NCBI GenBank assembly: GCA_963699805.1
Contig: CAVOVH010000005.1
Location: 124,001 to 188,000 of the forward strand
From: JAGTVG01 sp963699805
GTDB taxonomy: Bacteria; Bacteroidota; Bacteroidia; Cytophagales; Cyclobacteriaceae
Reading direction: 5' to 3'
DNA length: 64,000 bases
The notes under the pieces are model-generated. The model saw nothing but the letters and a program-made list of their open reading frames with translations, made no database searches and was not told the origin of the DNA. The first letter of the stretch is position 1; the number at the start of each line of letters is the position of its first letter. Positions 37,613-46,388 of the stretch are shown in pieces. The translations under genes and the position numbers were made by a program.

Positions 37613-39682
37613 TTAAATTTCTTTTAACCAGAAAAAATCTACTCCAATGGTTACACCTGAATCATCCCCCACATATTGCAATGCGATTTCATTTTTACCC
37701 TTTTTATAAGTAAGTGCCTTTGAAAAATAATTTCGCAATAATATCCGATCAGATTCATGAAGATTTATGGATTCAACATCATTCATTTTAATCATCTCTC
37801 CATTCAAATATACCGAGATAGTGCCACCGTTCGGCAAGAGAACCATGGTAAGCCCGAGTATGAATTTTCCTTCCATGGATTGATCCACATAAAACTTCAA
37901 TTTTTCATTTTTTTCTTTTGGTTTCCACATGACCACATGCCCATCCGACCACCGATTTCCTCCTTCGATTGTAATTACTGATCCATCATCCACCATTTTT
38001 TCCGCTTCGATGAACCTGAACCCGGCAGATCCCAGGTAAGCCTCAGGCTTCCAGTATAGATAAGGGATCCTATCAATATCATCAGGCATTATCTTAACGT
38101 AATCATCTAGACATCCAGGTAAAGTATACGCATAGACGATCCGGCCATAGGAAAAATCAGGAACGGTTCCATGGTGGAATAATTCCATATAAAAGGCTAT
38201 TTTATCCTGGAAAGGCAGGTCATCGTTGATATGCCACCGGTAGTTTGAGATATAGCCCCGGTTTCCGGGTCCGTCATTCCGGGGCTGGCCACAATAGGGA
38301 TAGGAAAAAATACGTTCAGAGGACCACGAATAATTGAAATAATCTTCAGAGCCGGTACCGAAAAAGGATGGGATGGTATCGTTATCAATAAATATTTTTT
38401 CGTCCCCTTCTCCCCACCAGTTACCCCAGGATGTGACTGCATGACTAGGATTGTATAAAAACGCGGCAGCACCAACCATGCGTCCCTTACCCATCATCAG
38501 GATATAAGGTATATCCATGACTGAAGTATTGGAAGCAGTCAATCCCCGGTCCATTTTCCATCTTGCCTTGAAATACAGGGAGGATCCTTCTTCCCAGGTA
38601 TAATCCATAAAATGAATGGTCCCGGAAAGTGGAATGAGTTCATCCGACTGATTATCAATCACTATCCTTACCTCATGCTGAAAAGGCATCAGGAACCGGC
38701 AAATCAGGGTGCCATCAGGGCGTACAAAAAAAGGATACGAGGAATATGGATTCAAACCGGGGGCAGCCCCGAAAAAATCTCCCAGGGGCGATTGAACCTG
38801 CGGGATCTCGGCATCATCAAAATAAATACTTAAAATACATTTACGCAGGGCCGCTTCAATGTCGGATGAGTTAATCCCGAGAGACAGGTAATCAATGGCC
38901 TGACTGCCCTCCTTTTTGAGTAATTCCACCACCGAATGCGCAGGTAGCTCTTTCGACAGTTTTTCCAGGTCAGGAGCTCCCAGTTTGATATTTTGATCCG
39001 GATTACTGAACACTTCCTTTAACTTCCTGACTTCCGCATCATATTTATTAAGATCATCCGGCCTGAACGTCCTCACCCGGGTGCCCTCTTCATAGAGGCG
39101 TATGCCGATATGATAAAAATGGATTTTCCTGAGGTCCCCGCTCCATTCGATCCGGCAGCGGCTGGCAAATGGAACCGGGAAATAAGTGGCATCAAATTGC
39201 CGGAATACCGGGGACAAGGATAATCCTTCCTTGAGTCCGGAAAGTTTCGCAGCTGTATCCCAGAAAAAATCAGCCGCGGTCCCATTATAAAAAGGCGTAT
39301 CCATGTTGTCGAGATAACACCTGATTTCTCCAGCAATCCCAGCGGTCCAGAGTCGAAGAATGGTCCCTGGACCCATCACATCACAAACCAGATAGGTACC
39401 AATCCCGTTCTGATCCGGCAATTTCAATACCTCTTCAAAACCTGGAATGAGCTCATTTCCAAAGCCATCGGAGTTGGCGAACCAGCCTTCCATGCCCGGT
39501 GTTTTACTACGGCGGTCGTAAGATGAAAATTGTATCATCCGATAGGCAGGCTGGGGGAGGTATGTCAGTCTTTTTAAATCCATCATTTCATCGATCAGGG
39601 TACCAAAAGTGATGAGATCCTGACCATGAGACCCGGAAAGATTGAATAAAAAGAGGATGATACCTAAAAAATATTGCTTCAT
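37613..39682 (-). CDS. GH172 (DUF2961) glycoside hydrolase with C-terminal accessory domain
   Basis: A 689-residue exported protein with a signal peptide ending near SHGQ. The DUF2961/GH172 domain spans about residues 25-510; its hallmark is WWGEGDEKIFIDNDTIPSFFGTGSEDY near 430-460, with the earlier GPGTILRLW motif. GH172 enzymes act on fructofuranose- or arabinofuranose-containing glycans; the substrate here is not clear. A C-terminal beta domain (about 545-689) looks like a carbohydrate-binding module. It lies 22 bases downstream of a second GH172 gene on the same strand. Confidence 0.88.
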   Translation of the reverse strand: MKQYFLGIILFLFNLSGSHGQDLITFGTLIDEMMDLKRLTYLPQPAYRMIQFSSYDRRSKTPGMEGWFANSDGFGNELIPGFEEVLKLPDQNGIGTYLVCDVMGPGTILRLWTAGIAGEIRCYLDNMDTPFYNGTAADFFWDTAAKLSGLKEGLSLSPVFRQFDATYFPVPFASRCRIEWSGDLRKIHFYHIGIRLYEEGTRVRTFRPDDLNKYDAEVRKLKEVFSNPDQNIKLGAPDLEKLSKELPAHSVVELLKKEGSQAIDYLSLGINSSDIEAALRKCILSIYFDDAEIPQVQSPLGDFFGAAPGLNPYSSYPFFVRPDGTLICRFLMPFQHEVRIVIDNQSDELIPLSGTIHFMDYTWEEGSSLYFKARWKMDRGLTASNTSVMDIPYILMMGKGRMVGAAAFLYNPSHAVTSWGNWWGEGDEKIFIDNDTIPSFFGTGSEDYFNYSWSSERIFSYPYCGQPRNDGPGNRGYISNYRWHINDDLPFQDKIAFYMELFHHGTVPDFSYGRIVYAYTLPGCLDDYVKIMPDDIDRIPYLYWKPEAYLGSAGFRFIEAEKMVDDGSVITIEGGNRWSDGHVVMWKPKEKNEKLKFYVDQSMEGKFILGLTMVLLPNGGTISVYLNGEMIKMNDVESINLHESDRILLRNYFSKALTYKKGKNEIALQYVGDDSGVTIGVDFFWLKEI

Positions 39683-39704
39683 GTTTTTGATTTTTCAAGG
39701 GAAA

Positions 39705-41462
39705 TCATTGAATGCACTCCTGCTTCATAAAATCATCTTTCGATAAGGCCACGGGAAATTGTACACTTTTGATATCAGGAGTAATACTGATCCTAAACGG
39801 ATCCTTTACATACCAGAAGGTAGCCAGCGCATAATTCATCTTAATGGAAGCCCAGTGCCAGAGTTCGATGTCTGCCTCGATCGACGAACGAAAAGGTATG
39901 GCATCCAGTGACCGGTGACGCATATTTACGGTGACTCCCCAGCTGGTATTCCCTTTGCCGACCGGCTGCGAAATAAACGGATGAGAAAAGGGATCGGGGC
40001 GGCCAAAGGAGTAGCCATAATAATCTTCCGATCCGGTGCCAAAGCTGGAGGGAAATTTTTCTCCATCCACATATATTTTCTCATCCCCTTCTCCCCACCA
40101 GTGATAAGTATTGTTGAACAGGGTTACCTGGTCTCCCACGTAGATCCCCTGGCCCTGGATATCAATAAAATTGATATCCAGGGGAGATCCCTTTTCATCT
40201 CTTGTATTGATATGCCGGTATTCATGCCAGGCTGCCCCAAAGTATAAACTGTTCGATTTCCATTTATATGGAGCCAGTCCGGCACCACCCTGCAGGGATA
40301 TCTCATCCGTTCCATAATTATAAAAGACCAGATGGCAATTCTCCCGGAAAGGCATGATCCACCATGATTCCAGGGTTCCATCTTCCAGGACCTGGTTCAT
40401 GAAGGTTTGATGGAAAGCCATTGTATATCCCGTTCCAAAAAATTCACCGAGGGGTACCCACACGGTTCTGACTCCGTCAAAAGAGGCAGAAATGACGGCA
40501 GATCTAAGTGCCTGTTCAGGATCTGGCGCCAATAGTGCCAGGGAAAGTCTCTTGATCGCCTGGCCCTTCCCGAAAAATTGTACAACCAGGGAGTCACCAG
40601 GTTTAATTTTCTGGCCAAATTTTTGATTGACAGGAATATCAATCTGGTTTTCCAGGAGCAGATCACTGGTTTGATTGAGTAATGGTTTCGCCCGTTGCAA
40701 GGCTTCCGGATTAATACTTTCCACTTTCGTTTCAACAGGGTATTGCCGGTAACAGATGTTATAAAAAACATCGGGCCAGTAATAGCCCCCTGCTACCTGG
40801 ATGCCTTCATACTCGTATTTTTTTACCAGCGAATCACATTCGTAGGTAATTTTTGCGTGTTTTGCGAAGGGTATCGGAAGATACAGGTTATGGTCATAAT
40901 CCCTGCCTTCTTCCCCCACCAGGGCACCTTCCTGGACGGATGCAGTGAAGGGATATCCGGCCACCGCATTGCCACTCAGAACATTCTGGGGAGCACCCTG
41001 AATGACCGGAATCGAATCAAAATCCAGGTAAACCCTCAGTACTCCATTCTGGGCCTTGTAGAACGTCATCCACCACCTGACAATGGCTCCCGGCCCATCA
41101 ACATCAAATAGGATGAATTCTCTACGGCCGCTATTTTCTTCAACGCCCTGGAAGTGTGACCTATCAAAGTTGGCAAACCAGCCGGCACTATCCTTTTTGA
41201 CAGAGGCAGGATTATAGCTGCTTACCTGTTTCAAGGCATAGGGTTGCCGGGATGGAAAATAACTGAGATGTTCCCGGTCAGCCATTTCTTCCAGTAAACT
41301 GTTTAATGTTACAGGTTGTGTACAGTTATTGAAAAAAATCAGAAAGAACATGCTTAATAACCGATGAGTCAAGATAGGTGAAATCCTTCGTACCCATCTA
41401 TCATTTTTCCTATATAAAAAGAACAGCGTTTTAGTAAATGACTCCGGTCTAAAAAAGTTCAT
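39705..41462 (-). CDS. GH172 (DUF2961) glycoside hydrolase, second copy
   Basis: A 585-residue DUF2961 protein with the same hallmark, WWGEGDEKIYVDGEKFPSSFGTGSEDYYGYSF, and GPGAIVRWW early in the domain. It lacks the C-terminal extra domain of its neighbour. The N-terminus from the ATG at 41462 is long and basic before a hydrophobic stretch ending FFNNC; a start at the internal Met of MFFLIFF would make a lipoprotein-like leader, so the true start is uncertain. The pair is likely cotranscribed. They are similar in domain only, so they look like an old duplication or two subfamilies. Confidence 0.87.
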   Translation of the reverse strand: MNFFRPESFTKTLFFLYRKNDRWVRRISPILTHRLLSMFFLIFFNNCTQPVTLNSLLEEMADREHLSYFPSRQPYALKQVSSYNPASVKKDSAGWFANFDRSHFQGVEENSGRREFILFDVDGPGAIVRWWMTFYKAQNGVLRVYLDFDSIPVIQGAPQNVLSGNAVAGYPFTASVQEGALVGEEGRDYDHNLYLPIPFAKHAKITYECDSLVKKYEYEGIQVAGGYYWPDVFYNICYRQYPVETKVESINPEALQRAKPLLNQTSDLLLENQIDIPVNQKFGQKIKPGDSLVVQFFGKGQAIKRLSLALLAPDPEQALRSAVISASFDGVRTVWVPLGEFFGTGYTMAFHQTFMNQVLEDGTLESWWIMPFRENCHLVFYNYGTDEISLQGGAGLAPYKWKSNSLYFGAAWHEYRHINTRDEKGSPLDINFIDIQGQGIYVGDQVTLFNNTYHWWGEGDEKIYVDGEKFPSSFGTGSEDYYGYSFGRPDPFSHPFISQPVGKGNTSWGVTVNMRHRSLDAIPFRSSIEADIELWHWASIKMNYALATFWYVKDPFRISITPDIKSVQFPVALSKDDFMKQECIQ

Positions 41463-41658
41463 ATAAACAGTTTTAATGATAAATTGATAAAAAAAATATG
41501 TTAGGTAGAATTCACAATACTAATTTTCTTATCCTATTTCAATTTGGCAAAAACTTCACTTTGATAGATTCACTGTACCGTTTCTTTCTTCGGTTGTCTT
41601 TTACACGTCTAATTGGTTTATCCAGATATAATTCAAAAGGGGATAGGTCAAGTCATGC

Positions 41659-41697
41659 AGGAAATTCGAAATCTATTTTTGAGATTCGATAATCAAT
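41659..41697. repeat. Two-arm dispersed repeat, copy A
   Basis: AGGAAATTCGAAAT and GATTCGATAATCAAT are separated by 10 bases. The same two arms, with one mismatch each and the same spacing, occur at 46315-46353. Confidence 0.7.
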
Positions 41698-41710
41698 TCC
41701 GGTGTTTCCT

Positions 41711-41758
41711 CGTCTGACCAGCTTTCCAATCCAAACGGCCATTGCATGTGGTCAGGCG
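41711..41758. repeat. Inverted repeat with GTCTGACCA arms
   Basis: CGTCTGACCA at 41711-41720 pairs with TGGTCAGGCG at 41749-41758 (9 of 10), across a 28-base loop. The arm sequence matches the core of the 18-bp tandem repeat between mutB and meaB. It could be an RNA hairpin after the isomerase gene or a repeat relic. Confidence 0.55.
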
Positions 41759-41791
41759 AAGTTTACAGGAACCCGGAAGATAGAAATATAG

Positions 41792-42841
41792 TTAAGCCTG
41801 CAGCGCCTTCCGGCAATAATCCATGCATTTTTTCACCTCCTTCACCGGATCGGAGTCGGCGGGTACCTCGTATTCAAGTTCAATGGTGGCCGGGAATTTA
41901 TACTCCTTTGTGCTCATCAGGTTCAGGGCATCTACAAGTGGCGTATCTCCCAGTCCCCAGGGCAGGTTCCCTTTTCCATTTTCCGGCTTCTGCCTGTCCT
42001 TGATATGCATACTTGCGATCCGGTCATGCTTGGCACGGATCAAATCCAGAGGATCCGGATTCCCGGCAGCCACATAATGCCCCAGGTCCAGGTTCATGGC
42101 ATTATACTTGGATTGTGCCAATGCGGTATCCCAGATCGTTGGAGTCTGTTGTTCATGTCCATGATAAGCTACATATATTTTATGTTTCGCGGCCATATCC
42201 CCAAGCTTTTTTGTCTGTGCATCGTCGCCAGGCAATTCAAGGGTCACATGACTGGCTCCCAGAGCTTTGGCTGCCCTGAAACCATAATCGATCTCGGCAT
42301 CAGTGTTATTCTGTCCGAAAGCACTCGGTTTGAATGCATATATGCGCACTCCTCCATCTGCATACATTTTTTTTACCTGGGCAAACTTGTCCATGGAAAC
42401 AGAAGCTCTCCACTGAGCCACCTGTTTATTATAGTCTTCCATCCGTGCCCGCATATCTTCCATTTCCTTTTTTTCATCGTCGGTCAACGTTTCCCCGCTC
42501 CTGGATTTCCGCATCAATTGAAAGTATGTCCCGCGATCCATTGGATTTTCGGGCATACCGGCAAAGGATTCGGCTGGATCCCCCATCAATTCGATGGCAC
42601 TGATCCCACAATCACGCACATATTGCAGGGTGGCTTCAGCGCTCTGATCCGGTAAGGTCCGGAAAGAATAGGTGATCACCCCGATCTGGACCCCCTGGAT
42701 CAACGAATCCTGTTTTCCCGAGTAATGGAGAATGGCAGGCGCACCGATCACTTTTCTTGTACTCACCGCCAGACCGGCTGCTACCATCGAGGAGGTTGTC
42801 AAAAATTGCCGGCGGGAAAATGAGGTTGATTTTTTATCCAT
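41792..42841 (-). CDS. Tat-exported sugar phosphate isomerase/epimerase-like protein
   Basis: A 349-residue protein with a twin-arginine signal (SFSRRQFLTTSS, Arg10-Arg11). The TIM-barrel domain of the xylose isomerase-like superfamily follows (GVITYSFRTLPDQSAEATLQYV, IELMGDPAESFAG, HVTLELPGDD, AYHGHEQQTP, MNLDLGHYVAAG, SMHIKDRQ). Metal ligands are expected in the last segments. Members often act on sugar acids or keto-sugars. The ATG at 42841 is preferred over a GTG two codons upstream. The neighbouring GH172 genes suggest a glycan role, but they need not form one operon. Confidence 0.86.
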   Translation of the reverse strand: MDKKSTSFSRRQFLTTSSMVAAGLAVSTRKVIGAPAILHYSGKQDSLIQGVQIGVITYSFRTLPDQSAEATLQYVRDCGISAIELMGDPAESFAGMPENPMDRGTYFQLMRKSRSGETLTDDEKKEMEDMRARMEDYNKQVAQWRASVSMDKFAQVKKMYADGGVRIYAFKPSAFGQNNTDAEIDYGFRAAKALGASHVTLELPGDDAQTKKLGDMAAKHKIYVAYHGHEQQTPTIWDTALAQSKYNAMNLDLGHYVAAGNPDPLDLIRAKHDRIASMHIKDRQKPENGKGNLPWGLGDTPLVDALNLMSTKEYKFPATIELEYEVPADSDPVKEVKKCMDYCRKALQA

Positions 42842-42976
42842 TTTCACTGTATGTTTTATTATTACTAAAAAATTTTGATCAAAATTGAAAAAATCTTACA
42901 CCATCTAATTTACTATAATCCAGTTTGGATTAAAAATAACATAGCAATAAAACTAATTAAAAAAATGCTGGATCTA

Positions 42977-43007
42977 TTCCCCGGCATTCATATAAAACGC
43001 CGGGGAA
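42977..43007. terminator. Strong hairpin downstream of the 136-residue membrane protein gene
   Basis: TTCCCCGGC and GCCGGGGAA form a perfect 9-bp stem across a 13-base loop. In the minus direction a T run follows only after about 12 bases, so it is an imperfect intrinsic terminator for the gene at 43030. Confidence 0.55.
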
Positions 43008-43029
43008 ACTGAACTGAATAGAAAATTAA

Positions 43030-43440
43030 CTAATTTTTGTTTCTGATTACCAGTGCAATTACACCACCTGCCAGGCCGTATCTGACAGCATAGGTCACGG
43101 CCGAGAATAAAACATAATTGAAATTGACAAGGCCGGTGGTGCTGAATAAATCAAGCCCAAAAGTAAATCCGATTAAAAGACCAACGAGGGAACCTGCTGA
43201 AAGGCCGGAAGAGAAATTGCCGGATCCTTTCCAAATAAGTATTATGGTTAAAAGTAATCCGTAAACAAGTTCCATCAGGATGATGGTTGGAATTTTGATA
43301 TTTTCAAGCATTATCCCTTCGGCAGAAGGTTCCATACCAATATTGGAATTGCCAAACAGCCACATGTAAATAATATATCCTGCTGCAAACAGGGTGATCC
43401 CCCCTGTGATGGTTCCGATTAATAATTTCTGTGCATTCAT
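43030..43440 (-). CDS. Small integral membrane protein of unknown function
   Basis: A 136-residue protein with four predicted membrane segments (about 7-30, 48-67, 80-96, 105-131) and a short polar loop with GMEPSAEGIM after the first. I do not recognise a family with confidence. It is flanked by a hairpin and the isomerase gene downstream, and by a receptor gene upstream, all on the minus strand. Confidence 0.7.
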   Translation of the reverse strand: MNAQKLLIGTITGGITLFAAGYIIYMWLFGNSNIGMEPSAEGIMLENIKIPTIILMELVYGLLLTIILIWKGSGNFSSGLSAGSLVGLLIGFTFGLDLFSTTGLVNFNYVLFSAVTYAVRYGLAGGVIALVIRNKN

Positions 43441-43546
43441 GATGATTAGGGTTAAGGTGAATAATGGGTAATAGATGTATAGAAGAATAAAATGAATGTC
43501 ATCTTTACTCGATATTTAATGCCAGATACTTAGGTATTGAACTTTA

Positions 43547-45964
43547 TCAATTTGTTACCCGCCTTAATTCTTCCTCGGAACCTACGGATCTTTTCCGGAC
43601 TCCTTTGATTTTGCCATTGCCAAATTTCTGGGTGTAGGTGATGGTAAATATCCGTTTATCGAATTTAATGTTCCCATGAAAATTGAATATTTCATTATCT
43701 GCCGTATGCCATCGGAACTGACTTGTTTCAAATAGGTCATTACACGATATCCGCAATGTGCTATTGTTATTAATTTCTTTCTGGATGCCCAGATTTACAA
43801 AACCCCGGGCCAGCCAGTTGTAATACCCGTTTATGACTGGTGACATATAAAATCCTGATAATTCTACCGTGTATTTTTTAGGGAGTTTGAAGGTTTGGGT
43901 GGTATTGATCTGAAAACCGTTTTGATTTCTTTTATAGATTCCCTCTTCCTGCTGGGTGGCGATCATCTGCCAGTTTCCGGTCAGGTTATTCTGCATTTCC
44001 CACCAGGAAGTAACCTGGAATGGGAGCGTGAGGGTGGTAGATACAGTTTCTCTACGGTCAATATTATCCGTTTCGATGGCCATGATATTGGTTTCCGGAT
44101 CCAGCCGTGGTTGAAAACGCAAGATCACATCTTTATCATGGCTGTATTGCACCGAGAAAATGAAGTTCTTGAAAGAATAATCGGCTTTTACATTATTGGT
44201 ATAGGTGGGCAAAATATTGGCATTGCCTGTAAAGTAGGTATAGGGATCTGCAAACAAAACAAATGGGGCCATTTCATTGTATGTGGGGCGGGTGATCCTT
44301 CTCCCATAAGATAATTGAATGAGGTTATTGTCATTGATCTTCCTTGAAAGAAATAATGTAGGGAAAAAACCACCGTATTTCCGATCAACCACCCCTTTTT
44401 CATCCTTTGTGCTCAGGAAGGTGGAGGTATATTCATATCGAAGGCCGGCATTGATGGATGTTTTTTCATTGAATTTTATTTTAAGTACCCCAAAGGCCGC
44501 CAGAACATCTTCGGAAAGATCAGCGAAGTTACTGAAATCTTCATTGATGGCCCATCCTTCATTTATCTTTTCCTCAAATAAAATGTCATTGACCAGGGCT
44601 GAAAAAGTACCTTTCACACCCGTCTCAAGAGTAATGTCATCTGTTACGTTCAGGGAATAATCGACATTCGCTACCCAAATATTTATGGGAGTGTCTTTAG
44701 ATATCCTGCTTTCTTCTGTTCTGACTGGGATCTGTTGTTCATCGAAGTATTGATATAAATAGTTGGTGGGATTGGCATTGTCGTAGGTCAGGTAATCCAG
44801 GTTTGCATTCAAAACATTCCCCTCATTGAAAGTATGATTAATATTGATATTCCCCATGATATGTTTCCAGTGGTTGGATTCTCCAATATTGATATCGATG
44901 AGCGTATCGGGTGATGCCGAATAATTAAAATAAGCATCTGTCATGGAATTCATCTTAAAAACATTATCATAGCCACTGACCAGACCACTCAGAATGGTCT
45001 TTTTACCGAGGTTGTAGTCAAATCCAAACTGGTAGTTATGGGCCCTCCGATTGGTTTCTCTCATAGCCTCAGTAGATGAATTAACTGTTTCTGAATCATT
45101 AGTCGATTCCCGGTACATATTAAAGGGGCCATCCTGATCCGTATAATTAAAGGAATAATTTCCGTAAAAGCTGAGTTTTTTTGCCTGGTGATTTAAACTC
45201 AGGCTCGTTCCGGCCCTGGGTCCGGATCCGTAGCCGAGATTGGCCATGATGGACCCATTGGTCCCAACATCCATCCCTTTTTTCATGACAATATTGATAA
45301 ATCCGGCATCCCCGTCCGCATCGTAATTGGCTGGGGGCACGGTCATGATCTCTATTTTTTCGATGTCACCGGCATTAATGCCCTCCAACATCTGGTAGAC
45401 AGCGGATATGGGCATCCTGCTTCGTTTTCCATTCATCAATACAATGACCCCATCCTTCCCTCCCAGGGAAAATGAGTTTTCCTGACGGTTGACAAAAACG
45501 CCCGGGGATCGTTCAAGTACGTCAATGGCGGATTGTCCTGCAGCCGTAATACTGCTTTGTACATTGACCACCATCTTCCCCATTTCCATTTCATAGAGGG
45601 GTTTGTCGGCTTTGATCACTACTTCTTCAAGTTTTTTTACATCCTCTGCGAGAATGAGGGGTTCCAGCGAAAGATTTGTTACACTCCCCACATGAATCGT
45701 AGGGGTATATGCTTTGGTAAAACCGACCATATAGGATTCAATGATATAACTTCCTCTCTCAATCTGAGTTAAGGTATAATTACCGTCTTCGTCGGTCACT
45801 GCTCCTTTTACCAGGGTTGAATCCATGTTATTCAACAATAATACATTGGCAAAGGCCACTCCGAAATCATACGTGTCTTTGATCCTGCCTTGAATGGAAT
45901 ATTGTGAGAATCCGTTAAATGAAATCAACGAAAGAAGTAAAAAGATATATCTTGAGCTTTTCAT
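43547..45964 (-). CDS. TonB-dependent receptor-like outer membrane beta-barrel protein (OMP_b-brl_3 type)
   Basis: An 805-residue protein with a signal peptide ending near FSQ. A carboxypeptidase-regulatory-like beta domain (about 24-105) is followed by a plug domain (about 110-230; SAIDVLERSPGVFVNRQENSFSLGGKDGVIVLMNGKRSRM). The C-terminal barrel has many aromatic-ended strands. The domain order is that of the OMP_b-brl_3 receptors common in Bacteroidota. There is no SusD partner nearby, so the substrate cannot be guessed. Confidence 0.9.
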   Translation of the reverse strand: MKSSRYIFLLLSLISFNGFSQYSIQGRIKDTYDFGVAFANVLLLNNMDSTLVKGAVTDEDGNYTLTQIERGSYIIESYMVGFTKAYTPTIHVGSVTNLSLEPLILAEDVKKLEEVVIKADKPLYEMEMGKMVVNVQSSITAAGQSAIDVLERSPGVFVNRQENSFSLGGKDGVIVLMNGKRSRMPISAVYQMLEGINAGDIEKIEIMTVPPANYDADGDAGFINIVMKKGMDVGTNGSIMANLGYGSGPRAGTSLSLNHQAKKLSFYGNYSFNYTDQDGPFNMYRESTNDSETVNSSTEAMRETNRRAHNYQFGFDYNLGKKTILSGLVSGYDNVFKMNSMTDAYFNYSASPDTLIDINIGESNHWKHIMGNININHTFNEGNVLNANLDYLTYDNANPTNYLYQYFDEQQIPVRTEESRISKDTPINIWVANVDYSLNVTDDITLETGVKGTFSALVNDILFEEKINEGWAINEDFSNFADLSEDVLAAFGVLKIKFNEKTSINAGLRYEYTSTFLSTKDEKGVVDRKYGGFFPTLFLSRKINDNNLIQLSYGRRITRPTYNEMAPFVLFADPYTYFTGNANILPTYTNNVKADYSFKNFIFSVQYSHDKDVILRFQPRLDPETNIMAIETDNIDRRETVSTTLTLPFQVTSWWEMQNNLTGNWQMIATQQEEGIYKRNQNGFQINTTQTFKLPKKYTVELSGFYMSPVINGYYNWLARGFVNLGIQKEINNNSTLRISCNDLFETSQFRWHTADNEIFNFHGNIKFDKRIFTITYTQKFGNGKIKGVRKRSVGSEEELRRVTN

Positions 45965-46388
45965 GGGTGGATTGGTTCAGGGTAATGCTTATAAACAGAT
46001 GTCGTGATAATAGGATAAACGACATATCCGCCTTCTGAAATATTCTTGGAATATCAGCAGTTAAAATGACCTTGAAATCTGTTTTTTTCAAATGGAAAAG
46101 AGTTTCCAACCTCGAAAATTAAAATAAATGTTAGTTTAAAACAAATATTATATCAAAAAATTACTCAACCAATTCAAGTTGAAACACTGAAGAATTGATC
46201 AAAAAATGAGTGGAAAAAATAGGATTAAGATGTGATCGGAGAAGCATAAAAATTCTAATCAAGTTTTTCTTCATCTCACCATCCTGGGCTGTTGAGGGCG
46301 CGACTTGTTGTCTGAGGAAGTTCGAAATAGCGATCCAGGATTCGATATTCAATCTGATTTCACAGCGATTGATCTTGACATATCAAAT
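45965..46388. other. Gene-free spacer carrying repeat copy B
   Basis: There are 424 bases between the receptor gene and the permease gene, both minus strand. No coding region is supported; short open frames on either strand have no family features. The right copy of the two-arm repeat (46315-46353) lies near its end. Confidence 0.55.
46315..46353. repeat. Two-arm dispersed repeat, copy B
   Basis: AGGAAGTTCGAAAT and GATTCGATATTCAAT, 10 bases apart, match the arms at 41659-41697 with one mismatch in each. The 10 bases between are not conserved. Confidence 0.7.

Larger units (their letters stand above)
41463..41791. other. Gene-free spacer carrying dispersed repeat and inverted repeat
   Basis: There are 329 bases upstream of the second GH172 gene and downstream of the isomerase gene. 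No coding region is supported. It holds the left copy of a two-arm dispersed repeat (41659-41697) and an inverted repeat (41711-41758). Confidence 0.6.

Noticed and set aside
41498..41692. Short plus-strand open frame of 64 codons in the spacer before the GH172 gene
   Set aside because: No ribosome binding site or family features; it runs through the dispersed repeat.
42005..42655. Open frame of 216 codons opposite the isomerase gene
   Set aside because: It is antisense to a well-supported gene, rich in Cys, His and Phe, and without recognisable motifs.
37613..45964. Polysaccharide utilisation locus
   Set aside because: No SusC/SusD pair is present, and the receptor is of another type and separated by a spacer and hairpin.
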